Assembly (NCBI GenBank): GCA_021464245.1
Contig: JADCRB010000013.1
Coordinates: 6,415,449-6,479,448 of the forward strand
From: Carallia brachiata
Taxonomy: Eukaryota > Streptophyta > Magnoliopsida > Malpighiales > Rhizophoraceae
Length of the DNA: 64,000 nucleotides
Direction of reading: 5' to 3'
This document shows positions 54,479-64,000 of this stretch, in pieces; the stretch's first letter is position 1; the number at the start of each line of letters is the position of its first letter. The notes beneath the pieces were generated by a model. The model ran no database searches and was not told where the DNA came from. It saw only the letters and a list, made by a program, of their open reading frames with translations. The position numbers and the translations under genes were made by a program.

Positions 54479-57400
54479 ATGAAGTGTCTTCCTTACTTCA
54501 AGGACAAATCAAGAAGTAAATCAGCACCACAGTGGAAAGAGCAAATAAAGACAGATTCTTTAGGAACTGAAAGGGTGACCAAGTCTTCGTGCTCACAAAC
54601 TTCACCCCGGAGCATACCTGAGTTATATAAAGAGAAGGCTCACAATCTGCGAGTGTTCGCTTACTCAGAGCTTGCGCAGGCAACCAATGATTTCAACATA
54701 TTACTGAAGATTGGGGAAGGTGGATTTGGGTGTGTCTATAAAGGTTCAATTAAGCCTGTGGATGGCGAGGGTGATCCTACTGTGGTTGCAGTTAAGAAGC
54801 TCAACAGGGATGGCCTACAGGTACGGGCTCTAATCATGCGCGAGTTAAAGTAAATTTTTTTGCTCGGCTTTTATGATTTCTTTTTCCTATAATTTTCTGT
54901 ATATATAATCATCTACTTTGGCCCAATTCTTAAGTGCTCCTCTGGAATACTCTTCATTTTTTAATTAGATGGCATGTGGTTTTATTTGATACTGTATTTC
55001 TCTCGTCTGTTTTATATTTGACACTTGCATAGTTTAGACATTGCCAGTTACATTGAAAATAGTCGGTCTTCCCTGACTCATCATCTTATGTCTTCTAATT
55101 TGAAAAATCAGTTTTGATATCTTATTGAAGGCAAGTTTTGGTGTAAGGGTAAAGATTACTCCATTATTGCTTAATGGCCATGTGTTCGATCTGCGGAAAC
55201 AACCTCTTTTCAAAAAAAAAGAAAGGCTGTGTGCATCCATCACACAAGTGTGGGAGTCTTGTGCATTGGGGCACCCTTAGTGTCAATACTGATTAAAGTG
55301 TGCAAGTTGTATATTAAATGCCTCGATATAGTGATGGTTGGAAGTTGTGTTGGTATAACAATTATTTTAAGTAGCATGCCCATTGTGAGTTGCTCTCACG
55401 AGATTTTTAAATTTGTTTTGAATGGAGACTGGTTTGTTTGGTTGTTTTTGTTTTTTCAATGGTAGCTAATGAAAGGTCCAGCCTTGTGTAACCGTAAAGT
55501 TATTCCATTATAACTTAGGGTTACTAGTTTAAGTGACATGAACAATCTCTTTGTGTAAACAAGAGTAAGATTGTGGACATTTGCACCTCCCAACCCCACA
55601 GTGTCAAAGTCTCGTCTACTGGGATGCCCTTATTAGCTAAGCTTTTGCATCTTATGACTGAGTTCATCATCCAAAATTCACCTGAGCAAGCTGGTAAGGA
55701 AAAAATGCTGAAAATATTTGATTCAAGCTCTTGCTGGGCTTTCTGCTGTTGGCTGTCGCCAAACCTTCTTGTGGATTTTTTTATGGCTCAAATAATAATG
55801 TTACTGTCATAATGTGATGAACTGGTGTCACAGAATCTTACAGCTTCCATGGTTTAACATAATAATGTTTTTCATCTTTTTATTGTTTTATCTTTCTGTC
55901 TCTCTTTGATCTTTCGCTTTCCTTTTGGGTTTTGGGTGTGTTTTTCGGTTGGGGGTGTAGGGGTTTGGGATCGGTTTTATTGGAGTCTTTCAATTTGGGG
56001 ATGAAAGGAGAAGGCTTTGCTGCCAAATATTTTCACACTACACTTCTCTGTTTCTTATACAGGGTCATAAACAATGGGTGGCCGAAGTTCAGTTCCTTGG
56101 TGTTGTGGAGCATCCAAATCTTGTTAAACTCATTGGATACTGTGCTTTGGATGGAAAGAGAGGGATCCAACGATTACTTGTGTATGAATTTATGCCAAAT
56201 AAAAGCTTAGAAGATCATCTTTTTAATAAGGCATACCCGGCATACCCGGCACTTCCTTGGAAGACTAGATTACAAATACTGCTTGGAGCAGCCCAAGGAT
56301 TGGCTTATCTACATGATGGACTGGAAGTTCAGGTTCTCTACTAAAACACAGCCAACGATGTATTGACGCTGCTTGTTTAGGTTCTAATTGGACATTGCAA
56401 GCAATGTGTGCATACTGCCTGTCTGGATCCTAACACAATAAGTTTGAGAGAGAGTGAGAGAGCATGGAATTTTTAGTTAGATTGAAATTTTTTCAGCCAC
56501 ACTGAGATGTGATTGGCTAAACCTGTCACATGCTTTCTCTATTGTGGTCAAACTCCATTTTAAAGGCAAAATTATGGTAGACCCAATGTTGCCCAAAGCA
56601 AGCTTTCTCTTTTGACCTGAAATTAGGCCATTTGTGCCATAAGAGCAAGCTTTTGGTTGATATAACATGCTGCAGGGAGGTAGGGGGTTGAAATTTTCCA
56701 ACAGGACTTTGGAGTGAGGGGAGGAGGGAGGGAGGGAGGTTTTAAATGTGTCCCGTGCTCATTCTTTGGCGGGATCAAACTCCTTTTAAAATCAAAATTG
56801 TTGTTTTCTTAATATTGCTCCAACTAGCAAAACATAGCAAACAGTTTCTTTTGGTTTGAAATTAGGTTATTTGTGCCATAAACACAAGCTTTTAGTTGAT
56901 ATAAGCCATATACATACTGCAGAAATGTCACCTCTGGTATCATTGATGAAATCAAAGCTGTTGCAATATTAACTCTTACTTAATTTAACCTTTTCCAGTC
57001 CCTGCTGCTTAATTAATCCGCTTTTCCTTTGTGATCTATTTGCATGTTTATAGGGATCTGAGTGCTAAGTTTGTGCTTTTGTTTTTATCCTAGTGCAGAT
57101 CATATACCGGGATTTTAAGTCTTCCAATGTGTTACTGGATGAGAATTTTAGGCCAAAGCTTTCAGACTTCGGTCTTGCGAGGGAGGGCCCAATGGCTGGA
57201 CATACACATGTTTCCACAGCTGTAAGTATAATATGCTTGTTAAGCGAGCACATGGTTTTCCTTTATCTTAGAACTAATTCCTCGCTGAACAGAGAACTCA
57301 TTGGTTACATTGGTTTAATCTGCAAAGATAGTGGAAGACTATGATCTTCTTGCTATTCTCATGGCCACGTGCTTTCTCATGATCAGGTGGTGGGTACATA

Positions 57401-57941
57401 CGGATATGCTGCTCCAGATTACATTAAGACTGGGCATCTCACGACTAAAAGTGATGTGTGGAGCTTTGGTGTGGTACTGTATGAGATTCTTACAGGAAGA
57501 CGGTCACTGGAAAGAAACCTTCCAACAGCGGAGCAGGAGCTACTGGAATGGGTAAAGCAGTTCCCGCCTGATAGTAGAAAATTTGGCTTGATGATGGATC
57601 CACGACTTGAAAACCAGTATTCTGTCAGCGTAGCTCGAATTATTGCCAAATTAGCAAACAGGTGTTTGTTAAAGAGTCCGAAGGATCGACCAAAGATGAG
57701 CGAGGTGGTAGAGACGTTAAAGCAGTTAATGCAAGATCAGGATTCTAATGAAGTCCCATCTTTAAAGGACTGCTTTCAACCCTGTGAGAACGATCAGGTC
57801 GACTCAAATAAGAAGATAAATCTGCTGGAACCCTCTGAATCCCGGGCAAGGCGGATGGCTAACCTTGTAAAACTGGGTGAACAGGTGGAAGGAACAAGTA
57901 AAAGAAGATTTATGATCATGCAGCGGGCCAAAGTGCCATAA
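54479..57941 (+). CDS. Receptor-like cytoplasmic kinase, subfamily RLCK-VII (PBL/PCRK type), complete
   Basis: Exons 54479-54820, 56063-56332, 57099-57221 and 57387-57941 are GT-AG and in frame, giving 429 residues. RLCK-VII kinases relay signals from membrane receptor kinases, notably in pattern-triggered immunity; the protein most resembles the PBL19/PCRK branch. Visible are an N-terminal MKC (Cys3, possible palmitoylation site; no Gly2); Gly-rich loop GEGGFG (79-84); catalytic Lys 106 in VAVKK; the branch-typical [20 protein letters not shown]; catalytic Asp 209 in [11 protein letters not shown] (227-229); the activation segment with [15 protein letters not shown] (APD for APE); [12 protein letters not shown]; and a basic C-tail. 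No break was found. Intron 1 (1.24 kb) holds two SINE copies. It is convergent with the FLZ gene. Confidence 0.95.
55136..55290 (+). mobile_element. tRNA-derived SINE in RLCK intron 1, copy 1
   Basis: The head TTGGTGTAAGGGTAAAGATT and the body GTGTTCGATCTGCGGAAACA, then ACCTCTTT, correspond to the A box, B box and conserved body of a widespread plant tRNA-related SINE (Au/TS-like). The body continues with GGCTGTGTGCATCCATC and a CTTGTGCATTGGGGCACCCT end. It is diverged, so not recent. Confidence 0.7.
55480..55630 (+). mobile_element. tRNA-derived SINE in RLCK intron 1, copy 2
   Basis: It has the same order of parts as copy 1: TGTGTAACCGTAAAGTTATT, a degraded B box, AACAATCTCTTTGTGTAAAC, AAGATTGTGGACATTTGCAC, CTCCCAACCCCACAGTGTC, and an ACTGGGATGCCCTTA end. 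It is more diverged from copy 1 than tandem copies would be, which suggests two independent insertions. Confidence 0.6.
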
Positions 57942-59386
57942 AACTTCTTTCAATTTGGTTCTCCCATAGTGGCTTTAGCGAATCTTCTCAGCTGATGGTT
58001 ATTAATATAGAACGGAGAAAGTGAAACGCATCTATATTTTGATCAATTTGCCGAACAAATCTTGCGGGGGCAACTTTTGTAAGTAAGTTTAGTAGTTGCT
58101 TCTGCAATGGAATATGGCGATAGAGCACTAGATATTGCTGTAAAAGATCTTTTTTTTAGCCTTTCTCCCATGTACAGGCAAATAGCGTTGCAGAAGAAAA
58201 AAAAGAAAAACCCCAACTAAGGGCCAAGTAGTAGTGCGGTTCAGCAGTTCCTCTCCAAGTTCCCTGTATCAAGAGCAGCCATCTCTTTCTCGATTTTATG
58301 GATTCTCGGTTGATTGTTAATGCCCTGATTACCGGCCCTCGTACCCCTGACCTAAGAGGGGTATGGTCAGATGGGTTGCCATCCGAGCAAGAGGAGGGTG
58401 GTGCAGCCATCTCTTTCATTTTTGGTACATCTGTGGAAGAAGAAAAGAAGCATTCGAAACCATATCAAAACGGGGGAAAACAGTCTGGTGGCTGACTCCA
58501 TCCAAGAGCAATTGCAAGTTTGGAAGAGGTAGTCAGAAGCACCTCACAACTAGAAACTTAAAACACTCAATTTTGGCTAAGAAATCGCAAATGATTTCTC
58601 CTCCCTCAAAACTTGATTCGTAAGCATTTGGCAAGGCGTTGCACATTTATAATCGTCCGGCTGCGTTAATTGCAAAACTGCAATTTGGTCTACCCGAACT
58701 TTTGGTGGCCAAATTCTATGTGGAAAGCAAAAGATTGCCTGCTGGGAATTGCTTAAAATGCTTAAACATATTCAATCTCCAATAGCAACCCTTAATATCG
58801 ACAAATTGGGAACTTAAATGCTTAGTTCTGAGACAAAAATTGTTGTTGTTTTTTTTTTTTTTTCCTCCTTTCAAGCAGTCGCGTAAACCACAGTTGCTTC
58901 TGAAATCTGAAATGAATCCCATGGATGGAAAAAAGAACAAATAATTCCTCCTCCATTCAAAATTGAAAAAAATAATATAAAGAAAAAAAAAGCCAATAAA
59001 AAAATATATGAAATAAATCTGCTCGATTCATCATTGCCTCAAATAATTTTCCTATTAGCCAAGAGGATCATTACAAAAATTACTCAAACCCATCCAAGCC
59101 AAACCCATCTCCATTCATAAAAGATAATTGCTTTTTTTTTTTTTTTTTTTTTGTTCCCTTTCCTTCCGAGACCAAAATCCATGGATGGTCTTCCTCTCAT
59201 CGATCCGTGCCTTTTCTTTTTTGGGTTTTTTTTTTCCCTCTCATACAAAGACACAATCTTTCACATCAATTTTACGTGGGACTTTCCAGATTCTACAGAT
59301 TTAGAAGGAAAAAAAAAAAAACAACAGTTAAAAAGAAGCCTCTCTCTCCATTAGTAATTAGCGTATATATCATCCATTCCTTAAAA
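57942..59386. other. Convergent intergenic region between RLCK and FLZ genes
   Basis: It contains the 3' UTRs of both genes. The T run at about 58849-58863 and another near 59130-59151 are simple repeats. The plus-strand frame at 58298-58495 has no domain and lies in the probable RLCK 3' flank. No additional gene is supported. Confidence 0.5.
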
Positions 59387-59937
59387 TCAAGCAACGGCAA
59401 CCGTGTCCGACCGCACAGCTTTGTTGGGGGAGGAGGAAGACTTGGCGTCCGATTTCCGGAGAGATCTAGAGGAGGAAGATGCCATCTTCCAGCTCTTCTC
59501 GTCGGCCTCGTCCATCTCTATTTGTTCTTGCCGACACTCTTTACTGCAAAATGGTGTGTTACCCCTGCACAATAGGAAAACAAGTACGGTTAATTTAATA
59601 GTTTATATATTTTTTAATTTTTTAAATTTAATATATTTTTTACAAATTAACAGTTCAGATCTTAAAAACAAGAATTTTGTAGCATAGCTTTTCCCAGTTC
59701 TAAATCCCAGAAGAACACCCATAAGCCACAGAAAACTCACAAAATAATTCAAACACAAACAAAACTCTTTTTATGGTTCCGATTAATGGGTGTCCGAGAA
59801 TTCAGTTACCAAAACTGAGGAACTGACCTGTACATGAAGATGTCGGCGTTATGTCCAAGTGGCTTCCGACAAAGGAAACATGCTTCCAGGAAGTTTGGCC
59901 TGTTGTAGTCGAAACGGCCACCACCGTAGTAAGACAT
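59387..59937 (-). CDS. FCS-like zinc finger (FLZ, DUF581) protein, complete
   Basis: Exon 1 is 59937-59828 and exon 2 is 59564-59387, with one GT-AG intron of 263 bases interrupting an Arg codon; 95 residues. The FLZ finger spans the junction: [10 protein letters not shown] gives the first Cys pair and [13 protein letters not shown] the second, followed by the conserved acidic MDEADEK. FLZ proteins are plant-specific adaptors that bind the SnRK1 energy-sensing kinase. The C-tail is Ser/Lys-rich and low-complexity. The start [12 protein letters not shown] is the first ATG of the frame and the protein is in the short class of FLZ proteins. It is convergent with the RLCK gene. Confidence 0.93.
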
Positions 59938-60064
59938 GATCAATCTAACGTTAATGAATCAAGATCAAGAGAACTTGCGTAGCGTGGATTTGCAAGAGGA
60001 AGAAGAAGAATTTGCTAGAAGGTAAATTGCAGAGCGCAGGGAGGAACCGAGGCGCACCGATGGC

Positions 60065-60075
60065 TGTATATAAGG
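60065..60075 (-). promoter_or_regulatory. TATA box of the FLZ gene
   Basis: TTATATACA on the minus strand lies about 130 bases before the FLZ start codon, leaving a leader of roughly 100 bases. The surrounding sequence is of higher GC than the DNA beyond. Confidence 0.5.
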
Positions 60076-60119
60076 TGGAAAAGTGAGGTCAGGACAAGAA
60101 TATTGAAACTGATATTCAT

Positions 60120-61440
60120 TTTAAAATTTATAAAAATTTAATATTTATTTACATATATTATGTAAAAAATACTAATTTAAAAGGTAAAAATATAGTATAT
60201 TTTAGTATTACATATTTTAGATATTATATTTGGTAGATTTAATTGTAAATATTTTGTAATGTAATATATGATAAGATTTATTAATCAATAAATATATGAT
60301 ATGTTTTTAAAAAATTACTTGATATAATGTATCGATAGATGTAAATAGTTAAGTTTTTAATTATTGAATTTTTAATTTAGAATTAAAAATTTGTAAAATT
60401 AAAAATAAAAATTAAAAAAAAAAACCAACTGGGGATTTGCAGAATCCAGTGGCGTTAAATCCAATTGGTTCTTGGTGCATGTATCTTTCAGGAAAGCAAC
60501 TTTTTTGGAATGGTGCCCTTTTCTTAGAATTTGCCAATCCCTTTTTTTTTTTTATTAAATATTTTATAGTTTTATCAGCCCTATCAGAAAAATTATAATT
60601 GTGTTTTGTTTGAACAAAATTTAAAAGTCTAATAAGTATCACTTATGATATCATATTTATATTTAATTTTAGTAAACGTTTTGGTGAGAATTTGTGCTCA
60701 TGACTGTATGATGTAAACGAAATTTTTTAACTAAATCACAGCACATAGGATTTCCCTTTCTGGTACCAATTCAGTTTTCCCAACTGAGTTTTTTGGCAAC
60801 ATCATTTGTTTTTTTTTCCCTTCTTTTTCTCTCTTTGGTGAATGGTGATAAAGAATTATTGTTTATCTAACCTAGGTTAAATCAATTAATATTCGATATA
60901 TTTGTATTAGATTTCATATGTTGTCTGTATGATTTATTTGTATGAAAATATAGTATAATATGTCGTCTTATTTTAATTTTGAATCTTTGGCATGTCATTT
61001 TTAAATAACATGATAAGAAAAATCTTCTTGCTAACCAAAAAACAATAATCATAAATATTGATTTATAAAAATAAAGACAGAAAACATCAATAATAAATTT
61101 CATAATGTAGTTTATACAAGTAGTGATTGATCTAGAAATTTTATTTGGCAGTATTTTCAATATTATAGAAATTTTAATAATACATCTTAAATGAATGTTT
61201 GGCAAAATAATGATTTTAAATTTGAATTTTAATCATAATTAATTAATAAAAAAATAAAATAGTTTTAGTTTATTGATTATTACGATGGATTGAATCAATC
61301 AAGTTTTTACATTTTACTTAAAAATTAATTTCACTGCTGATAAAACTTATAATTCAATTAATTCTAAATCGTCTTTATAATAGAAATTTTTGAATTTAAA
61401 TAATGATCCGAACTAATTATAAAAATCAAAAATAATTCCT
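60120..61440. other. AT-rich upstream region of FLZ, nothing recognised
   Basis: Strongly AT-rich. No domain-bearing frame and no repeat family seen elsewhere in this window. Confidence 0.45.
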
Positions 61441-61449
61441 CATATCTTT

Positions 61450-61960
61450 TTCGTGGGCCCGGTTCAAATGATTCCTCTAGAGAAGTCGTGGTGTACCCAC
61501 TTTGGGTCTTCGTCGTGCATTGATGTGAGTAGGCCCCACAATTCCATAAAGAACAACGATGAATGGAACGGGGGGGTTGGAGCTGAGTAGATGTGGGGTC
61601 CTCTTAGTGGGACCCATCTGACGCGGCAGAAGTTGGCTCGACTTCCCAGGTCCATGTCTCCCGGACCCACAACCAGTGGGCCCGTGTGCCACAGACAGCT
61701 GCTTCACCCAACGTACTTTCTTTTCTTCCAATTAACAAGGACACGTGCGTCTTGTTCACGGAGCCAGCGCATCACCACGCAATTAGTTTGATAAGGCTAA
61801 CGTGGCGTCTCGTGGCTAAACGACAGCGACGTTTCTTGTTTCGTGCTATTATTGGAGCAGCCCACGATCATCGATGCAGTTGAATCAACGGCGTAGATCG
61901 TTCCGCTGTATAATACCAGGGGCCGAGCCTCAATTATTGGGGTAAATACCACTTGCGTTT
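61450..61960. promoter_or_regulatory. GC-richer island with G-box/ABRE motifs and no adjacent ORF
   Basis: It contains a perfect G-box CACGTG at 61742-61747 and an ABRE-type ACGTGGC at 61800-61806, with a TATAATA near 61909. The block is distinctly less AT-rich than the DNA on either side and looks like a plant promoter. The open frames across it are domain-free, and no coding exon follows within the window on the plus strand, nor on the minus strand before the FLZ promoter. Confidence 0.35.
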
Positions 61961-63423
61961 CCCTACAAGTTGGAGCACTGACCTAAGTGCCCTAAACTGC
62001 CAAAATGTAGGACATCATGTCCAATGTCATGGGCCCAAAAAAAAAAAATCTGAATTAATTATAGCTGAAACTAATGTATTCAAAGTTGATTTTAAATGGT
62101 CCAGTAATATTGTGGAATTTTTAAAATTTGTATCTTCTAATATTTAATATACAGATTGTTTATTGATAGAATTTTTACTGTTTTTTAGGGTGATATTAAA
62201 TTAGATATTGAGTAATTTTAAATAAAAAATATATATAAATTTTGTAATTTATAATCTTTTCAAGTAAGTCATTAAGGAATCACTTTCTTATTTATTTTTT
62301 TGACAAAAAAATTAATTTATTGATTACTATTTAAATTATCATTAGAATTTCCAATGTTATTTTGTTTACAGTTCAACACCCTTCTTCTGTAAATAATTTT
62401 GTTAATTGGAAAAAAAATAGCTTTTTAATTTTTTTTGTTGGTTTAAAAAACACCTTTGCCTCTTCTCAGTGTCGTATTATATAAAGCATACTATTTTTAG
62501 AATGCAGACCAATCTTTCTATTTGCAGTAGCTATCATTTCTTTCTTTTATTTTTTGCACTTTTGTTTTTTTTATTCTTCCTTTTTTTTTTTTTGTGTAAT
62601 GGATTTTCAGTTTTCACACTTCATGTGGAGAGGTTTATGATTTTTGTAATATGAATTAAGAGACACTAGTTAGCAAGAGGCAGAGATACACAACTGAGAC
62701 ACTCAGTTGTAACAGCTTCTGAAGAAGTATCTATACCAAGGCTTTTGTTTCTGTTGCCTAAAGTGATCCTAATCATAAACATAAATGTAATCTTTATCTC
62801 TCTCTCTCTCTCTCTCCTTTTTTTTTCTTTGAGGTGAGAAGGTTGATTTTTGAGCAGTTCTGAATAATTATTTTAAGAAAATTTCTAATATTTTTTGATA
62901 GGTTCTTTATAATTTATCTTAGAGCACTCTTACACATATGCATAAATAGAAAAACTCAGAAAGAGATGCAGTTATTTTTTATATAAATATTTCATAATTT
63001 TTGTTATATATCGACTTTAATAGTATTTCACATTATAAATTGTAAAAAAAATTTTAAAATTTATAAAACTTACAATTAAGACTGATATATTATGAACTTA
63101 TGAATAATATATTTACTCTATCGCCTCCGCACCTCCTCAACCCCTCTCGCATGTATCATTTCCTCTCTTAAGGCGTTAACTTTTCATTTACAATGTTACA
63201 ACCAAGTGGTTTTCTTTTCTAGTTATTGGCTCCAACTGAACTCATGAGTCATGACTACAGAGCCATTTTGAGGGTCTATCCTCCCCGGGAAAACCTTTAT
63301 TGGAGTCTAGACCTCTAACAAATATTAAGCAATAAAGATATTTACTTTTTTAATTCGTCATTTGTAAGCTAAAATTAATTACATTTAAATAAATAAATTT
63401 TATATTTATTCATAAAGCTTTAA
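61961..63423. other. AT-rich DNA, nothing recognised
   Basis: It includes a (CT)n microsatellite at about 62796-62816 and long T runs near 62581-62595. The plus-strand open frame at 62469-62654 is a Phe/Leu-rich translation of pyrimidine runs and is not supported as a gene. Confidence 0.45.
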
Positions 63424-63680
63424 GGAATAACAAGTTCGATTGTCCATGGAAGATCAAGCCGTTGATCCAAGACATCAACCGTTCCCTTAATTCCTTGCCA
63501 AATTGTCATTGTTTTTGTATCAGTAGAAATGCTAATGCTGTAGCTGGTTGGTTGGCAAAGTGTGGAAGAGCTGGGAAGTGTCCAATGGATTGGGTTACTT
63601 CCCCCCCTCCGCAGTTGCTGTAACTACTCAGTAAGGATATTATGAATTAATGAAATAGTTTCTTCTTGTTCAAAAAAAGA
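63424..63680 (+). mobile_element. 3' end of a LINE (RNase H-like C-terminus and A-rich tail)
   Basis: An open frame from about 63429 to a TAA at 63621-63623 includes CPWKIKPLIQDINRSLNSLP and ISRNANAVAGWLAKCGR, then PPPQLL and stop. That is the usual ending of the RNase H-like domain of plant non-LTR elements. A short tail and an A-rich run at 63671-63679 follow. The reverse transcriptase and endonuclease regions are absent, so this is a 5'-truncated copy, as is typical of LINE insertions. The 5' edge is approximate. Confidence 0.7.
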
Positions 63681-64000
63681 GTTTGGGGCTGAAGTGACCA
63701 TGGCTGGTTGCAATTCTTTTTCTTGCTTCTTTTTGCCTGCACGTGACATTTACTTATCCTACAAAAGTTATAAGGTGTAGAAAATTTTGTGGGTGCGAAA
63801 TTCTCCGGTAACAGTTTGCTAACGTGGAATAAATTGAAATTATTGAATGAATTGAGTAGGTGAAGGTTGCTCTATGTTTGCTTTCATGTCAGTATTGCAT
63901 TTATGAATTCATATGTTCGTGACGGAATGGCTTCACCGAAGCCCTTGTTTTTGGTGAAAAATATGAAAAAGTAAAGATAGTGTCCAACATTCTGTTAAAA
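63681..64000. other. Right edge of the window, nothing recognised
   Basis: No coding exon or repeat family could be supported in these last bases. Confidence 0.4.

Overview
This is nuclear DNA from a flowering plant, almost certainly a dicot. It is AT-rich, its genes are split by GT-AG introns, and small non-autonomous transposons, SINEs, a LINE tail and microsatellites fill the space between genes. All recognisable products are plant proteins: a ROP GTPase, a CYP714-type P450, a CK2 regulatory subunit, a plant MORN-repeat protein, an RLCK-VII kinase and an FLZ zinc-finger protein. I cannot fix the species from sequence alone. No prokaryotic operon, CRISPR array, rRNA or convincing functional tRNA gene was seen.

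Layout. 1-10.7 kb: gene-poor, with a duplicated ~218-bp block, two copies of an ACCGG-rich element, one hairpin MITE and SINE-like pieces. 10.75-12.87 kb (-): intact seven-exon ROP GTPase. 14.8-27.6 kb: an old direct segmental duplication. Its left unit (14.81-22.97 kb) holds a five-exon CYP714-like P450 (-) and a 3' fragment of a COX23-like CHCH gene (+). Its right unit (23.15-27.62 kb) keeps only damaged remains of P450 exons 1 and 2. 28.19-30.31 kb (+): CK2 beta. 32.1-33.3 kb (-): an unrecognised broken gene split by a Tourist-like MITE. 33.5-43 kb: gene-poor, with an ACCGG element, a hairpin element, a ~90-bp degenerate tandem array and an (AT)n/T run. 43.03-45.89 kb (+): MORN-repeat membrane protein. 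46-54 kb: gene-poor, with an ACCGG element, a short tandem duplication and a second copy of the hairpin MITE. 54.48-57.94 kb (+): intact RLCK-VII kinase with two SINE copies in intron 1. 59.39-59.94 kb (-): intact FLZ gene, convergent with the kinase. 60-64 kb: AT-rich, with a G-box-bearing GC-richer island and a LINE 3' end.

Several gene families here belong to plant signalling and hormone metabolism: ROP GTPases act downstream of receptor kinases, RLCK-VII kinases relay immune and developmental signals, FLZ proteins bind SnRK1, and characterised CYP714 enzymes modify gibberellins or triterpenes. Nothing suggests a co-regulated cluster; this is ordinary plant gene order.

The most notable pattern is that three multi-exon genes (P450, CK2 beta, MORN) keep correct splice sites and conserved motifs but carry small frame-breaking indels, six of the seven explainable as homopolymer length changes. 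The ROP, RLCK and FLZ genes are clean. Either these are young pseudogenes or the assembly has residual indel errors. I found no convincing previously undescribed system; the best leads are the duplication history, the MITE families and the unknown MITE-split gene.
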